DNA of 64,000 bases from Hyphomicrobiales bacterium (GTDB lineage Bacteria; Pseudomonadota; Alphaproteobacteria; Rhizobiales; Xanthobacteraceae): contig JAFKKG010000039.1 of assembly GCA_017305715.1 (NCBI GenBank), forward strand, positions 1 through 64,000, written 5' to 3'. Position 1 is the stretch's first letter; each line of letters opens with the position of its first letter. Made by a program: the position numbers and the translations under genes. The notes below the pieces were generated by a model. That model ran no database searches, was not told where the DNA came from, and saw only the letters and a list, made by a program, of their open reading frames with translations. Below, piece after piece: positions 46,855 to 55,417 of this stretch.

Positions 46855-48539
46855 GCCGCCCTGCGGGTCGAAGCAGCGCGTCCGGACATCGTGTACGCGA
46901 GTTCGACTGCGGCCTCGAAGTCATCCGTCCTCTTGAGGGCGCTCCGCAGATGCCGGGGCGTCGGCAGCGGGAGATTCCGTAGCGCAGCAATGGAAATGCT
47001 CGACGTTCCCCCGACGCGCCGGAAGCGCTTGTCGACCGCGTCGCTGTTCAGCAGCATACTTAGAAGGGAAAGGTTCGCGCGCCGGCAGGGAATGAGCGCG
47101 ATCGTGTGATTTTCGCCGACGTATCCCTTGTATTTTTGCACGACCTTCCGCGGAACCACCGCGGCAATAAGACGTCGGGCCTGCCTGCTGTTGGTGGTGC
47201 GCTGCAGGAGGACGGACGGCTTTCGGATAACTCCAGAATGGATTTTTTCGAAGAGGACGAAGTCGACACCGCGACCGTCCTTGCTCCGCGGCAGGCAGGG
47301 CCTTCCCGGTTTGATGTTCGTGCCCCAAAAAAGCGGGAAGGCATTGCCGGACTTTTTCCCGCTCTGCAGACGATCCGGCTCGCGATTCCACACGAAATAG
47401 CCGGCCTTTGGATCGACACCGTAATCCGAGAGACGCCCGAGGCAGCTTTCGAACGCGCTGTCGTCCCCAGGCAGGATCCAGGGAGCCGTCGGAAGATCGT
47501 TGCCTGTCGTTACGACGCCGTTTTCCGCGAACTTCCAGTTCCGGTCGAGACGCCCGACCTTCGGGGCAAAAGTCTTGGTGACGGCGCGCGAGCTACCCTT
47601 CACACGGAAGATCGATACGCAGGCGTCCTGCTGAACGTCGTGAAAGACGTCCTTCCGTTCCAGCACGTCGATGCGCAGGACGTCCGCCCGACTTCGAATG
47701 TGCTCGCGCAGCCTTCCGAAGAGGGCGCCGGAAATGAAGCTCGACGGAGTGACGGTCGCAACCAAACCGCCGGGTTTCGTCATCCGGAAGGCGAGGTCCA
47801 TGAAGAGCGCATAGCGGTTCACGTGTCCCGGCGCGGAAAATGCGCTCCATTCGGCGGGAATTTCGTTGCCCAGGCCCAGGATCCGACCATATGGAGGATT
47901 CACGAAAACCGCGTCGTATTCGGCGACCTTACAGCCGGCCAGCGAGTCGCCAATCCGGATCAGCCTTCTCTTCGCCGCGCTGCGGGAAGCACTTAGACGG
48001 TCACGAACCAGCGCTTCACCCAATATCGCGAGATGAGGATCAATTTCGATCCCGGATATTCTAGCCCTGATGTCTTTGGGCTCGCACCCAAGCTCCGTCA
48101 TGCGACCCGCGAGGCTCGAAACGAAAGCGGCGCCTCCGGCAGCCGGGTCGATGACATTGGCCTTTCTGAGATCCAGATCGGCTTTCTCCGCCTGGCCGAT
48201 GAGGTGACGAACAATCGCCGGCGGAGTGAAATAAGTCGCCTTCTCGCGCCTCACTGCTGCGCTCATCAACAGCGTGTAAAAAGTGCTGATCCAATAGTGA
48301 CGGTCGTCGACGTCGAGCTTGTTTAGCTCGATGCGCAGGCTCGCGGTTGGCCGGCCGAACCTGGGGGTTTGGTCGCTGCGTTCCAAGAGAGACAGTGCAA
48401 GCGCCAGCCGGGTGCGTGACTGCAACCGATCGATCGTAGTGAAGCTGTTTTCGACATCGGAAATGGTAGCTCGAATGAGCGTCCGAAGTCTTTCGGGCGC
48501 CGCATCGCGCGCCATAAGATGGGCAACTTCCGCAATCAT
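46851..48539 (-). CDS. adenine-specific DNA methyltransferase (Eco57I type)
   Basis: 562 residues. SAM-binding motif I VIDPAAGGAAFVSSL (about 127) and catalytic NPPY (FVNPPYGRI, about 212) define an N6-adenine methylase. The C-terminal half (from about residue 330) looks like a target-recognition domain with NRQARRLIAAVV and GGTSSISIAALRNLPLP, as in Eco57I/TaqI-like enzymes. No nuclease motif seen. GGGGAGG precedes ATG 48539. It would protect host DNA. It is shorter than the DrmMI methylases I know. Confidence 0.85.
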   Translation of the reverse strand: MIAEVAHLMARDAAPERLRTLIRATISDVENSFTTIDRLQSRTRLALALSLLERSDQTPRFGRPTASLRIELNKLDVDDRHYWISTFYTLLMSAAVRREKATYFTPPAIVRHLIGQAEKADLDLRKANVIDPAAGGAAFVSSLAGRMTELGCEPKDIRARISGIEIDPHLAILGEALVRDRLSASRSAAKRRLIRIGDSLAGCKVAEYDAVFVNPPYGRILGLGNEIPAEWSAFSAPGHVNRYALFMDLAFRMTKPGGLVATVTPSSFISGALFGRLREHIRSRADVLRIDVLERKDVFHDVQQDACVSIFRVKGSSRAVTKTFAPKVGRLDRNWKFAENGVVTTGNDLPTAPWILPGDDSAFESCLGRLSDYGVDPKAGYFVWNREPDRLQSGKKSGNAFPLFWGTNIKPGRPCLPRSKDGRGVDFVLFEKIHSGVIRKPSVLLQRTTNSRQARRLIAAVVPRKVVQKYKGYVGENHTIALIPCRRANLSLLSMLLNSDAVDKRFRRVGGTSSISIAALRNLPLPTPRHLRSALKRTDDFEAAVELAYTMSGRAASTRRAA

Positions 48540-48874
48540 CAGTCCTCCCCAGCCGATGCCAAATTAGGCACAACAGCTTAAACAAGCAAAGGTTTTAGGA
48601 ATGGTGCACTGCACGTAGACGGCCGACGGCCTTCGGTCGAAGCCGCCGGCCATCGCGGATTGATCCTTTGGTCCAGCCGAAAGCATCCTCCTGCGTCGCA
48701 TCGGGGTAGGCCTGAATTTGTGGGCGTTTTGGATCATCATCCCTTCAGAATGGGAGGCTGTTTTAGCAAGACGCAAGGCTGCAGATGCCGAAACATGGGG
48801 AGAGCTAGGTGAAACGCGCGAAGCGGCTGCGACAACCACAACAGCCGATCGTTGGTTGCGCTCTCTCAGGCCCC
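48540..48874. other. promoter region of the DISARM-like operon
   Basis: About 330 bp upstream of the methylase. TGCC-TAATTT-GGCA (near 48558) is a short inverted repeat close to the start. No regulator gene is adjacent. The minus-strand frame at 48564-48884 shows no recognisable protein. Confidence 0.4.
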
Positions 48875-49090
48875 CTTGAACCACTTGGCGACATCCGGCA
48901 GCGTGGGGGCAAGCGGGTCACCGCGTTCGCCGTCGAAGGCGACCTCGACGCCATCAAGAGCAACACTTCGAGATCGAATGGCCGCCAAAAGGCGGGAGGA
49001 TGCCATCCTTTCCCGAGATCGACCGAGCGGCTTGGTTCGATCTACCGGTCGCGCACGTAAGATACTCAAAAGCCAGCGGACGCTTCTCGA
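48875..49090 (+). pseudogene. Nudix hydrolase C-terminal remnant
   Basis: Frame pieces PLGDIRQRGGKRVTAFAVEG and, after a frameshift, EIDRAAWFDLPVA followed by KILKSQRTLLDRLVD match the second half of rhizobial Nudix proteins (..DIRQ..GK.V.A.A.EGD..., ..FPEIDRAAWF...A...I...Q..FLDRL). The Nudix box itself is not present. Confidence 0.6.
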
Positions 49091-49121
49091 TCGGCTCGTT
49101 GACCCTCTCGCACACCGCAAG

Positions 49122-49141
49122 CCCGGCCCTTTAGGGCCGGG
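49122..49141. repeat. perfect hairpin near the islet right edge
   Basis: CCCGGCCC-TTTA-GGGCCGGG, 8-bp stem. Such TTTA-loop hairpins are common at ends of IS200/IS605/IS1341-type elements, so it may be a scar. It lies about 30 bp left of the direct repeat. Confidence 0.45.
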
Positions 49142-49167
49142 TCAAGGTGCGCCCTGATACCCGTCGG

Positions 49168-49301
49168 GGCTGTCCAACACAAGATTTTGCAAACCGGGGC
49201 CTCTGACGGTGAGCGTCGGAACTCACCCGAAGCGGATCGATGGCGCTGCACCGCTTGGGAAGTACGCAGATCGTCGGGTGCGCAGGCGCGCCCGGGCATG
49301 T
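49168..49301 (+). repeat. right copy of an imperfect direct repeat
   Basis: Matches 26290-26416 in the same orientation, with AACTCACCCGAAGCG and GCAGGCGCGCCCGGGCATGT shared. It ends five bases before the stop codon of the nucleoside phosphorylase-like gene. Confidence 0.65.
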
Positions 49302-49305
49302 CCGA

Positions 49306-50094
49306 CTATCCTTCGGCCAAAGCACCCACAATGCTGCCCAGGACCGCCAGTGCATCCACCGTGCCGTCGTCCTCGCCCTTTTCGAAGTCCGCGCCGTTTT
49401 GGGCCATCGTATTCGTTACATGAGCCAGGCAGAGGACCTTGCAGCCCGTCGCCGCGGCGAAGGCGTACAGAGCTGCAGCCTCCATTTCGACCGCGAGAAT
49501 GCCCTTGTCGGCTGCGGCCTGGATCGCTTCGCTGGTTTCGCGGAAAGGAGCGTCGGTGGTCCAGGTCGAACCGCTGATGGTTCTGGGACCGTTTCGCTTT
49601 ACAGCGACCACCGCTGCGGCGAGCAACTGCGGACATGCGCTCGCATACTCCGATGGCGGAGCATAGTGGTAGCTTGTGCCTTCGTCACGCAGCGCGCGGT
49701 CGATGATGATGAAGTATGGAGGAGAGCCGGAGGCGACGATCTGTCCAGACGACGTCAAGCTGATCAGCAGGCCACATCCGCTGGCGAAAAGCTCTTCAGC
49801 CACCAAAACGGCGAAAGCAGCGCCGACTGCTCGACCGACGATGCCGACTTCCCTTCCGGCGAGGCAGAAGACATCGAGTTCGGTGTGATAGCATGGCCAT
49901 CCTTTGAACGGCTTGGCGCGCCCGGTCCGGCGAAGATGGCGGACCAGATCGCCGTCCGGATCCAGCAGGCAAACGGAGGGAACGTCAGCCTCCTTGATGT
50001 TCTTCTGCCGTCGTGCTTCCCGCATTAACGCCGCGGGCACGAAAACCGAAGGCGCGGACGGGTTCTTGTTGTCGAGAATGGGAGGTAGGGCCAT
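49306..50094 (-). CDS. nucleoside phosphorylase-like protein (PNP/UDP family)
   Basis: The 262-residue protein is related to purine/uridine phosphorylases, which cleave nucleosides with phosphate. GREVGIVGRAVGAAFAVLVAEEL forms the ribose/phosphate region and ILAVEMEAAALYAFA is the conserved ribose-binding Met-Glu segment of the family. The N-terminus (LDNKNPSAPSVFVPAALMRE) and length fit the class. Substrate unknown. Fragments of a second copy lie at 3181-3425, so this gene has been duplicated in the genome. Confidence 0.8.
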   Translation of the reverse strand: MALPPILDNKNPSAPSVFVPAALMREARRQKNIKEADVPSVCLLDPDGDLVRHLRRTGRAKPFKGWPCYHTELDVFCLAGREVGIVGRAVGAAFAVLVAEELFASGCGLLISLTSSGQIVASGSPPYFIIIDRALRDEGTSYHYAPPSEYASACPQLLAAAVVAVKRNGPRTISGSTWTTDAPFRETSEAIQAAADKGILAVEMEAAALYAFAAATGCKVLCLAHVTNTMAQNGADFEKGEDDGTVDALAVLGSIVGALAEG

Positions 50095-50132
50095 CTATGT
50101 TTTGCACCGTAATTCGAAAGGAAGGAACCGTT

Positions 50133-50753
50133 GTGAACAATACCGACCGCCAGGCTCATTGGCAGAACGTATACGCGACGAAGGCCGAGAAGGAAGTGAG
50201 CTGGTTTCAGGAGAATCCGGCCCCGTCGCTAGATCTCATCGCCGCCACCGGCATCTCGACCGACGCAGCCATCATTGACGTCGGGGGCGGTGCTTCACGG
50301 CTGGTTGACAGTCTGCTCGAGCAGGGTTTCTGCCGGGTAGCAATACTCGACCTTTCCGCAAAAGCTCTTGAGGAAACAAAAAAGCGGCTCGGCCGGCGCG
50401 GAGACGGGGTCGACTGGATCGTCACGGACGTCACCACCTGGGAGCCTTCGAGCACGTATGACCTCTGGCACGATCGCGCCGCCTTTCACTTTTTGACGGA
50501 GCCAACCGACCGCGATGCGTACGTCGGTAGCCTGAAGAAGGCCGTCCGTCCCGGTGGTCATGTGATCATCGCGACTTTCGCTCCGGACGGCCCCGAAAGG
50601 TGCAGCGGGTTGCCGATCGTGCGCTACGATCCGGATGAGCTTGCCTCGACGCTCGGACCAGCCTTCAAACTGGTAGATTCTAAACGGCATGATCACATGA
50701 CTCCGGGCGGCAATACGCAGCGTTTCCAGTTCAGCCGATTTCTGCGAAGTTGA
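50133..50753 (+). CDS. class I SAM-dependent methyltransferase
   Basis: 206 residues from GTG 50133 (AAGGAA upstream), giving the typical start VNNTDRQAHWQNVYATKAEKEVS. SAM motif I is AAIIDVGGGASRLVD, then LDLSAKALEETKKRLG (motif II) and DLWHDRAAFHFL. Such small soluble enzymes are related to thiopurine/tellurite-type methylases (SAM methyltransferases with RHDHMTP near the end). The longer frame from 50013 overlaps the divergent gene and is unlikely. Substrate unknown. Confidence 0.8.
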   Translation: MNNTDRQAHWQNVYATKAEKEVSWFQENPAPSLDLIAATGISTDAAIIDVGGGASRLVDSLLEQGFCRVAILDLSAKALEETKKRLGRRGDGVDWIVTDVTTWEPSSTYDLWHDRAAFHFLTEPTDRDAYVGSLKKAVRPGGHVIIATFAPDGPERCSGLPIVRYDPDELASTLGPAFKLVDSKRHDHMTPGGNTQRFQFSRFLRS

Positions 50754-50755
50754 CT

Positions 50756-51133
50756 TCAGGACGGCTTGTTCCCACCCAGAGCCTTCTGAAGCGCAGGAAA
50801 ACCGCCGGCGACGTGAGCTACGTTCGTGAAGCCCATGTCCTTCAAGGCCTTGGCGCCCAACGCGGAGCGCGCGCCCGAACCGCAGTACAGCACCAGTTTT
50901 TTGCCGGGGCCGAGCTTCTGATTGTGAGAAGGGCTCCGGGTATCGACCTGAAATTCGAGAAGTCCGCGCGGCACGTGCACCGCACCTGGGAGAGAACCCT
51001 TTTCCACTTCGGAGGACTCCCGTAGATCGACAATGACGACGTTTTCGTCGTCCATGAGCTTGATCGCTTCCTCGGCCGTAAGCGTCTCGATCTGTCCGTT
51101 GGCATCGATCACAAGTTGGTTAGCGGTTTTCAT
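50756..51133 (-). CDS. rhodanese-type sulfurtransferase
   Basis: 125 residues from ATG 51133 (AAGGA upstream). A single rhodanese domain with active-site loop YCGSGARSALGA (Cys at about residue 84) and the VIVDLRESSEVEKGSLPGA start region. It transfers sulfane sulfur, probably glutathione persulfide here, fitting the adjacent persulfide dioxygenase and TauE/YeeE genes. Last gene of the BigR-led operon (37 bp after the dioxygenase gene). Confidence 0.85.
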   Translation of the reverse strand: MKTANQLVIDANGQIETLTAEEAIKLMDDENVVIVDLRESSEVEKGSLPGAVHVPRGLLEFQVDTRSPSHNQKLGPGKKLVLYCGSGARSALGAKALKDMGFTNVAHVAGGFPALQKALGGNKPS

Positions 51134-51170
51134 AACGAGTCCTTTCATGGTGTGACGTTTGGAGGTGCGA

Positions 51171-52085
51171 TCAATCGGCCCAAGGAGCGGGCTCAAGCGC
51201 GTCGAGCGGAATCTTCAGGAAACGCTTGCCGTTTTCTTCCAGTTCCGGCAATCGCCCGCCTTGGATGTTGACCTGAAGCGAGTGCAGGATGAGCTTGGGC
51301 ATCGGAAGTTCGCGGTCCCGGGCCTCGCGCAGCGCTATGAACTCTTCCTCGGTCTTCGCCTTCGTCAAGTGGATGTTCTCGACGCGTTGCCGTTCGACGG
51401 TGCTTTCCCAAAGGGGTTTCTTGCGTCCCCCGGGACAGTAGTCATGGCCCGTGAACAATCGAGTGTCGTCGGGAAGAGCCATGATCCTCTGAATGCTGGA
51501 CCACAGCGCGCGTGCGCTGCCGCCCGGGAAGTCCGCGCGGGCGGTACCGCCGTCTGGCATGAAGATCGTATCGTGGATGAATGCCGCATCTCCGACGAGA
51601 TAGGCGATCGAAGCCAACGTGTGGCCCGGCGTCAGCAGGACATCCACGTCAAGGTTGCCAATTCTAAACCGTTCGCCGTCGGAGAAGAGCTTGTCCCATT
51701 GCGAGCCGTCAATTGCGAACGTGTCGTCGTAATTATAAATTCGCTTCCACAGCTTCTGCACTTCGACGACCTTCTCGCCGATCGCGGTCGGCACGCCGGT
51801 CTTATCCTTGAGATAGCCCGCCGCCGAGAAGTGATCGGCGTGCGGATGCGTGTCCAGGATCCAGGTCAACCTGTAACCCTCGCGCTCGATGTGGGCCAGC
51901 AGGGCGTCCGCCGAAGTCGTCGCCGTCGCGCCGGAATTCGGATCGAAATCGAGGACGGGGTCGATAATGGCGCATTCCCGCGTTTCCGGATCGGCCACGA
52001 CGTACTGGACGCTCGACGTGCGTTTCTCGAAGAAACCGGTCACGACGGGACGGCCGCGGCCGTAGGTGGATTTCTCGTTCATCAT
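51171..52085 (-). CDS. MBL-fold persulfide dioxygenase (BLH/ETHE1 type)
   Basis: 304 residues from ATG 52085. Metal site THPHADH (HxHxDH) followed by LLTPGHTLASI and LFTGHDYCPGGRKKP, diagnostic of persulfide dioxygenases (iron, glutathione persulfide to sulfite). C-terminal NIQGGRLPELEENG is also typical. In Xylella and Agrobacterium the homologue (Blh) lies in the bigR operon and detoxifies H2S, exactly the context here. Confidence 0.88.
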   Translation of the reverse strand: MMNEKSTYGRGRPVVTGFFEKRTSSVQYVVADPETRECAIIDPVLDFDPNSGATATTSADALLAHIEREGYRLTWILDTHPHADHFSAAGYLKDKTGVPTAIGEKVVEVQKLWKRIYNYDDTFAIDGSQWDKLFSDGERFRIGNLDVDVLLTPGHTLASIAYLVGDAAFIHDTIFMPDGGTARADFPGGSARALWSSIQRIMALPDDTRLFTGHDYCPGGRKKPLWESTVERQRVENIHLTKAKTEEEFIALREARDRELPMPKLILHSLQVNIQGGRLPELEENGKRFLKIPLDALEPAPWAD

Positions 52086-52099
52086 TTCGTTTTTTCCTT

Positions 52100-52903
52100 T
52101 CATGGCGCCGGCGATGGTTGCCAGAAGCCCTTGGCTACGACGTAGACGCCAACCAGGATGACCAAGCTCGCGAAGACCAACGTAAGCGCCCGCTTCCGGG
52201 CGCCTAAAATCTTCCCGATCCGGACGCCGGCTACGCCTCCGACGAGACCGCCGAAAACGAACAGGCCGGCCATGGGCCAGTCGATGAGGCCTGAGACCGC
52301 GTAGCTCCCGGCCGTCGCCGCGCCGAATGCGCTCACGGCGAACAGCGACGACCCGATGGCGTTCGATAACGGCATCCCGGTCGCCAGCATCAGACCCGGC
52401 ACGATCAGAAAGCCGCCACCGATCCCGAAGAACCCCGAGAATAATCCGACGGTGAATCCTACGCCGATGAGAAGCGGAGCGAGCTTGCCGGCGGACTCCG
52501 TCGTCAATCTGACGTCGGGATCGCCTTCCGAGGACCGGGGCCGCAACATGAGCAGACCGACGAGGATCATCACCAGTCCGAACAACGCAAGAAGCCTCTG
52601 ACCGTCAACCGCCTTGGCCGCCGTCGAACCGCCGAAGGCGCCGACGACGCCGGCCGCCGCGAAGACGGCGGCGCAACCCCATTTGACGGTTCCGTTTTTC
52701 CAATGCGACAGCAGGTTTCCAGCCGCACTCGCCGCGACGGCGACCGCGCTGGTGCCGATGGCCACATGCGGGGACCTAACGCCGACCACGTAGACCAGCA
52801 GAGGAACTGCGAGGATCGAGCCGCCGCCGCCCACCAAGCCGAGCACGATGCCGACGACACCTCCCGAAATGAGAGTGAGCATGCTGGTGACGATATCCGG
52901 CAT
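52100..52903 (-). CDS. TauE/SafE-family sulfite exporter
   Basis: 267 residues from ATG 52903. About eight hydrophobic helices, with repeated motifs GLVGGGGSILAVPLLVYV and GFFGIGGGFLIVPGLMLA of the TauE/SafE family (PF01925). Likely exports sulfite produced by the persulfide dioxygenase. One-base overlap (TGATG) with the preceding gene, 14 bp to the dioxygenase gene. Confidence 0.88.
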   Translation of the reverse strand: MPDIVTSMLTLISGGVVGIVLGLVGGGGSILAVPLLVYVVGVRSPHVAIGTSAVAVAASAAGNLLSHWKNGTVKWGCAAVFAAAGVVGAFGGSTAAKAVDGQRLLALFGLVMILVGLLMLRPRSSEGDPDVRLTTESAGKLAPLLIGVGFTVGLFSGFFGIGGGFLIVPGLMLATGMPLSNAIGSSLFAVSAFGAATAGSYAVSGLIDWPMAGLFVFGGLVGGVAGVRIGKILGARKRALTLVFASLVILVGVYVVAKGFWQPSPAP

Positions 52904-53346
52904 CACACACCGACCTCGCGCGAAGAAGATCCAGCTTTGGCGGACCGAAGCGCGGCGAAAAGACCCATGCCCGCGAGCATGGCGACGACGAACGCCGATC
53001 CTTGCCAGAGACCGAACGGCAGCATGACCACTGCGGGGCCCGGGCACAGTCCCACCAGGCCCCAACCAATTCCGAAGAGGGCGGCGCCTCCGATCAGGCG
53101 CGCATCGAAATCCCGTCGATTCGGTATCTCAAGCCTGTCGCCGAGGACAGGGATGCCCCGGCTGTTCGCCACGGCATATCCGATAGCGGATGCGGCGGTG
53201 GCGCCGACCATCACGAAAGCGAGGCTCGGGTCCCATGACCCGGTGACGTCCAGAAATGCCAGCACCTTCGCAGGATTAACCATCTGCGAGACGATGAGCC
53301 CGAGGCCGAAGAGGAGTCCGGCGGCGAATGCGGAGAGGGCCAACAT
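52903..53346 (-). CDS. DUF6691/YeeE-like sulfur transport protein, subunit B
   Basis: 147 residues from ATG 53346. Four hydrophobic helices. Motifs GLIVSQMVNPAKVLAFLDVTG and GWGLVGLCPGPAVV, with the Cys of GLCPGPA, correspond to the second half of YeeE/YedE proteins (thiosulfate/sulfur uptake). Overlaps tauE by one base. Works with the preceding half as a split pair. Confidence 0.82.
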   Translation of the reverse strand: MLALSAFAAGLLFGLGLIVSQMVNPAKVLAFLDVTGSWDPSLAFVMVGATAASAIGYAVANSRGIPVLGDRLEIPNRRDFDARLIGGAALFGIGWGLVGLCPGPAVVMLPFGLWQGSAFVVAMLAGMGLFAALRSAKAGSSSREVGV

Positions 53347-53348
53347 CT

Positions 53349-53774
53349 CTATTGTCCGATCAGGTGACGGGTGATGAGCACCGTAACGACGGCGGTGATC
53401 ATGAAGACGCCGGTCGCGAGCACCGATCTCGGAGATCCGCGCGACAGGCCGCATACGCCATGGCCGCTGGTGCATCCCGATCCGAGCCGCGTGCCGAAGC
53501 CGACGAGTAAACCTGCGGCCATGATCATCCCCACTGCGGCGTCGAAAATGACCGGCGGCAGAGGACCGAAAAGGACGCTATAGAGCAGGGGCGCCAGCAA
53601 CACGCCGGCCACGAAGGCCGCCCGCCATGAGACCTCTCGGAGGTCGCGTTGAAACAGGCCCGCCACGATTCCGCTAATGCCCGCGATTCTTCCGTTGAGG
53701 TTCAATAGGAGCGACGCGGAAGCACCGATCATCAATCCGCCCGCGAGGGCCGATCCTGGGGTGAACTCGGTCAT
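53349..53774 (-). CDS. YeeE/YedE-family sulfur transport protein, subunit A
   Basis: 141 residues. Hydrophobic protein with [32 protein letters not shown] and [20 protein letters not shown], the Cys-containing pore motif of the family (PF04143). The two halves 53349 and 52903 form a full YeeE-like channel for thiosulfate or sulfide-derived sulfur. ATGA overlap with bigR. Confidence 0.87.
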   Translation of the reverse strand: MTEFTPGSALAGGLMIGASASLLLNLNGRIAGISGIVAGLFQRDLREVSWRAAFVAGVLLAPLLYSVLFGPLPPVIFDAAVGMIMAAGLLVGFGTRLGSGCTSGHGVCGLSRGSPRSVLATGVFMITAVVTVLITRHLIGQ

Positions 53775-54121
53775 CGGAGCGTTCCCCGTGGCTTACGGGC
53801 TTTGCGCGCGGTGCGGCAGAACAGGTCGTGAATCGTCGTGAAAAGCTTTTCGATGCGGGGGTCGGCGATGCGGTACCAAACCGTCTGGCCTTCCTTGCGG
53901 AACGTGACGATGCCCTCGTCGCGCATCTTCGAAAGATGTTGGGACAATGCCGACTGGCTTATGCCGACGGCGTCGACAAGAGCGCCCACCGTCGCTTCGC
54001 CGTATTCCACCAGCTTGCAGAGGATCATGAGGCGCCGCTCGTTGGCGAGCGCGCTCAGTATCCCCGCGACTTCCGTGGCGTTCTTCTGGAAGTCAGCGAA
54101 TTTCTTGGCATCGGGAACCAT
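53771..54121 (-). CDS. bigR: BigR/SqrR-type persulfide-sensing ArsR repressor
   Basis: 116 residues, ArsR/SmtB fold with SQSALSQHLSKMRDEGIV as recognition helix. The two cysteines that form a sulfur bridge in BigR/SqrR are present: ILCKLVEYGE and LFCRTARKA. The protein would repress the operon that follows until oxidised by persulfide. An AT-rich inverted repeat at 54136-54160 is the likely operator. Confidence 0.87.
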   Translation of the reverse strand: MVPDAKKFADFQKNATEVAGILSALANERRLMILCKLVEYGEATVGALVDAVGISQSALSQHLSKMRDEGIVTFRKEGQTVWYRIADPRIEKLFTTIHDLFCRTARKARKPRGTLR

Positions 54122-54135
54122 CGGGCTTCGTCCTC

Positions 54136-54160
54136 ATTAGTAAATTCTAAATTAGGTAAT
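54136..54160. promoter_or_regulatory. probable BigR operator/promoter
   Basis: ATTAGTAAATTCTAAATTA forms an AT-rich imperfect palindrome 15-40 bp before the bigR start in otherwise GC-rich DNA. BigR sites in related bacteria are AT-rich with similar ATTAG half-sites. Confidence 0.55.
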
Positions 54161-54246
54161 GCTTATATGATTGGCAAGCGTGAAACGAGAAGGCATCACG
54201 GAGTGGTGATTTGCCAGTCGCGCTCCGGCTAGAGAAGAAAGCGGCA

Positions 54247-54627
54247 ATGCACCCGAATCCTGCCCATGCCATTGGAACCGCGCCTCGGCAGACGAGCTTG
54301 TCTCGTTTCCTGCTGGCCGTGCTCTGCGTGGTGGGACTATGTGCAGTATTCCTGCAGCCAGCGTATGCACGCGGACTCCCGAAGGTGGACCAGGCCGCGA
54401 TCGCGAAGAACCTTGCGATCAAAGGCGGCAAGCCGTGCCAGCGCATGCATCCGGGTGCCGTGGGCACTTCGTGCAGCGCGGGCGCCATGGTCGGACTCGA
54501 AGCGACGAGTTCCGTCGTTGTCGAACCTCAGTCCTCCTCTGCCGCAGAAGCTCCCTTCGCCGACATGACGCTCCTGGTGCAGTGGCTCGGCGCTCTCCAG
54601 TTCAGGCCTCCCCGGGTCGCCGCATAA
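54247..54627 (+). CDS. small exported protein, function unknown
   Basis: 126 residues from ATG 54247 (MHPNPAHAIGTAPRQT). A hydrophobic signal segment (SRFLLAVLCVVGLCAVFLQP, cleavage near AYA) precedes a mature region with two cysteines (GKPCQRMHPG, GTSCSAGAM), possibly a disulfide pair. It precedes the L,D-transpeptidase and Scs genes on the same strand. No family recognised. Confidence 0.5.
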   Translation: MHPNPAHAIGTAPRQTSLSRFLLAVLCVVGLCAVFLQPAYARGLPKVDQAAIAKNLAIKGGKPCQRMHPGAVGTSCSAGAMVGLEATSSVVVEPQSSSAAEAPFADMTLLVQWLGALQFRPPRVAA

Positions 54628-54684
54628 CGTCGGCAGCTTCGCGCTGACGGCCGTATTGCGTCCATAGATCCCTGGAGAACAATC

Positions 54685-55416
54685 ATGATATCGCCGTTAG
54701 CCGCACTTCGTGCGGCGGCGCATCCGTTGCTGCGCGCGTTGTGCTCGGCCGGATTGACCGTACTGCTGGCCGCCTGCAACCAGGCGACGCTTCGGCAGGC
54801 GGCCTTCGCGCCTTCCCTACCACCACAATACGCCGCGCTTTCGGACAGCGCCGTCCGTGTCCCGGCGGTCGAAGCCGAGACCATCGACCCGAAATTCGTC
54901 AAGCAGCGCGTGCGGTATGCCGCGAGGTATCCTGCCGGCACCGTCGTCGTCGATCCCTATGCCAAATTTCTGTACCTGGTGCAGGAAGGCGGCTTCGCTC
55001 TCCGCTACGGCGTGGGCGTGGGACGCGAGGGGTTCGGATGGACCGGAACGGCGGACATCCGCCGCAAGGCGCAGTGGCCGACCTGGACACCGCCTTCCGC
55101 CATGGTGGCCCGTCAGCCGGAGCTCAAGCAGTACCGGCAGGGCATGGCCGCGGGTATTGCCAACCCGCTGGGAGCGCGAGCTCTTTATCTGTACCAGGGC
55201 GGCAAGGATACGCTCTACCGCATCCACGGCACCAATGAGCCGGATAGCATCGGTAAAAACGTGTCCAGCGGATGCATCCGGCTGTTGAATCAGGACGTGA
55301 TCGATCTTTTCAACCGCGTGCCCGTCGGATCCAAGGTCGTCGTTCTCTCCGAGGCAGAATCGCGTTCGACCTCGTCGGTCGCAGCCGGGACGTCGATCAC
55401 GGCGGAGGTGCGCTGA
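54685..55416 (+). CDS. L,D-transpeptidase lipoprotein
   Basis: 243 residues. A signal with lipobox ([10 protein letters not shown], modified Cys at about residue 32) anchors it to the envelope. YkuD domain from about residue 80, catalytic H-x14-S-x-G-C-I-R region: [20 protein letters not shown] with Cys nucleophile. L,D-transpeptidases cross-link peptidoglycan or attach outer-membrane lipoproteins. Precedes scsB by one base, so redox maintenance of its catalytic Cys by the Scs proteins is plausible. Confidence 0.85.
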   Translation: MISPLAALRAAAHPLLRALCSAGLTVLLAACNQATLRQAAFAPSLPPQYAALSDSAVRVPAVEAETIDPKFVKQRVRYAARYPAGTVVVDPYAKFLYLVQEGGFALRYGVGVGREGFGWTGTADIRRKAQWPTWTPPSAMVARQPELKQYRQGMAAGIANPLGARALYLYQGGKDTLYRIHGTNEPDSIGKNVSSGCIRLLNQDVIDLFNRVPVGSKVVVLSEAESRSTSSVAAGTSITAEVR

Positions 55417-55417
55417 T

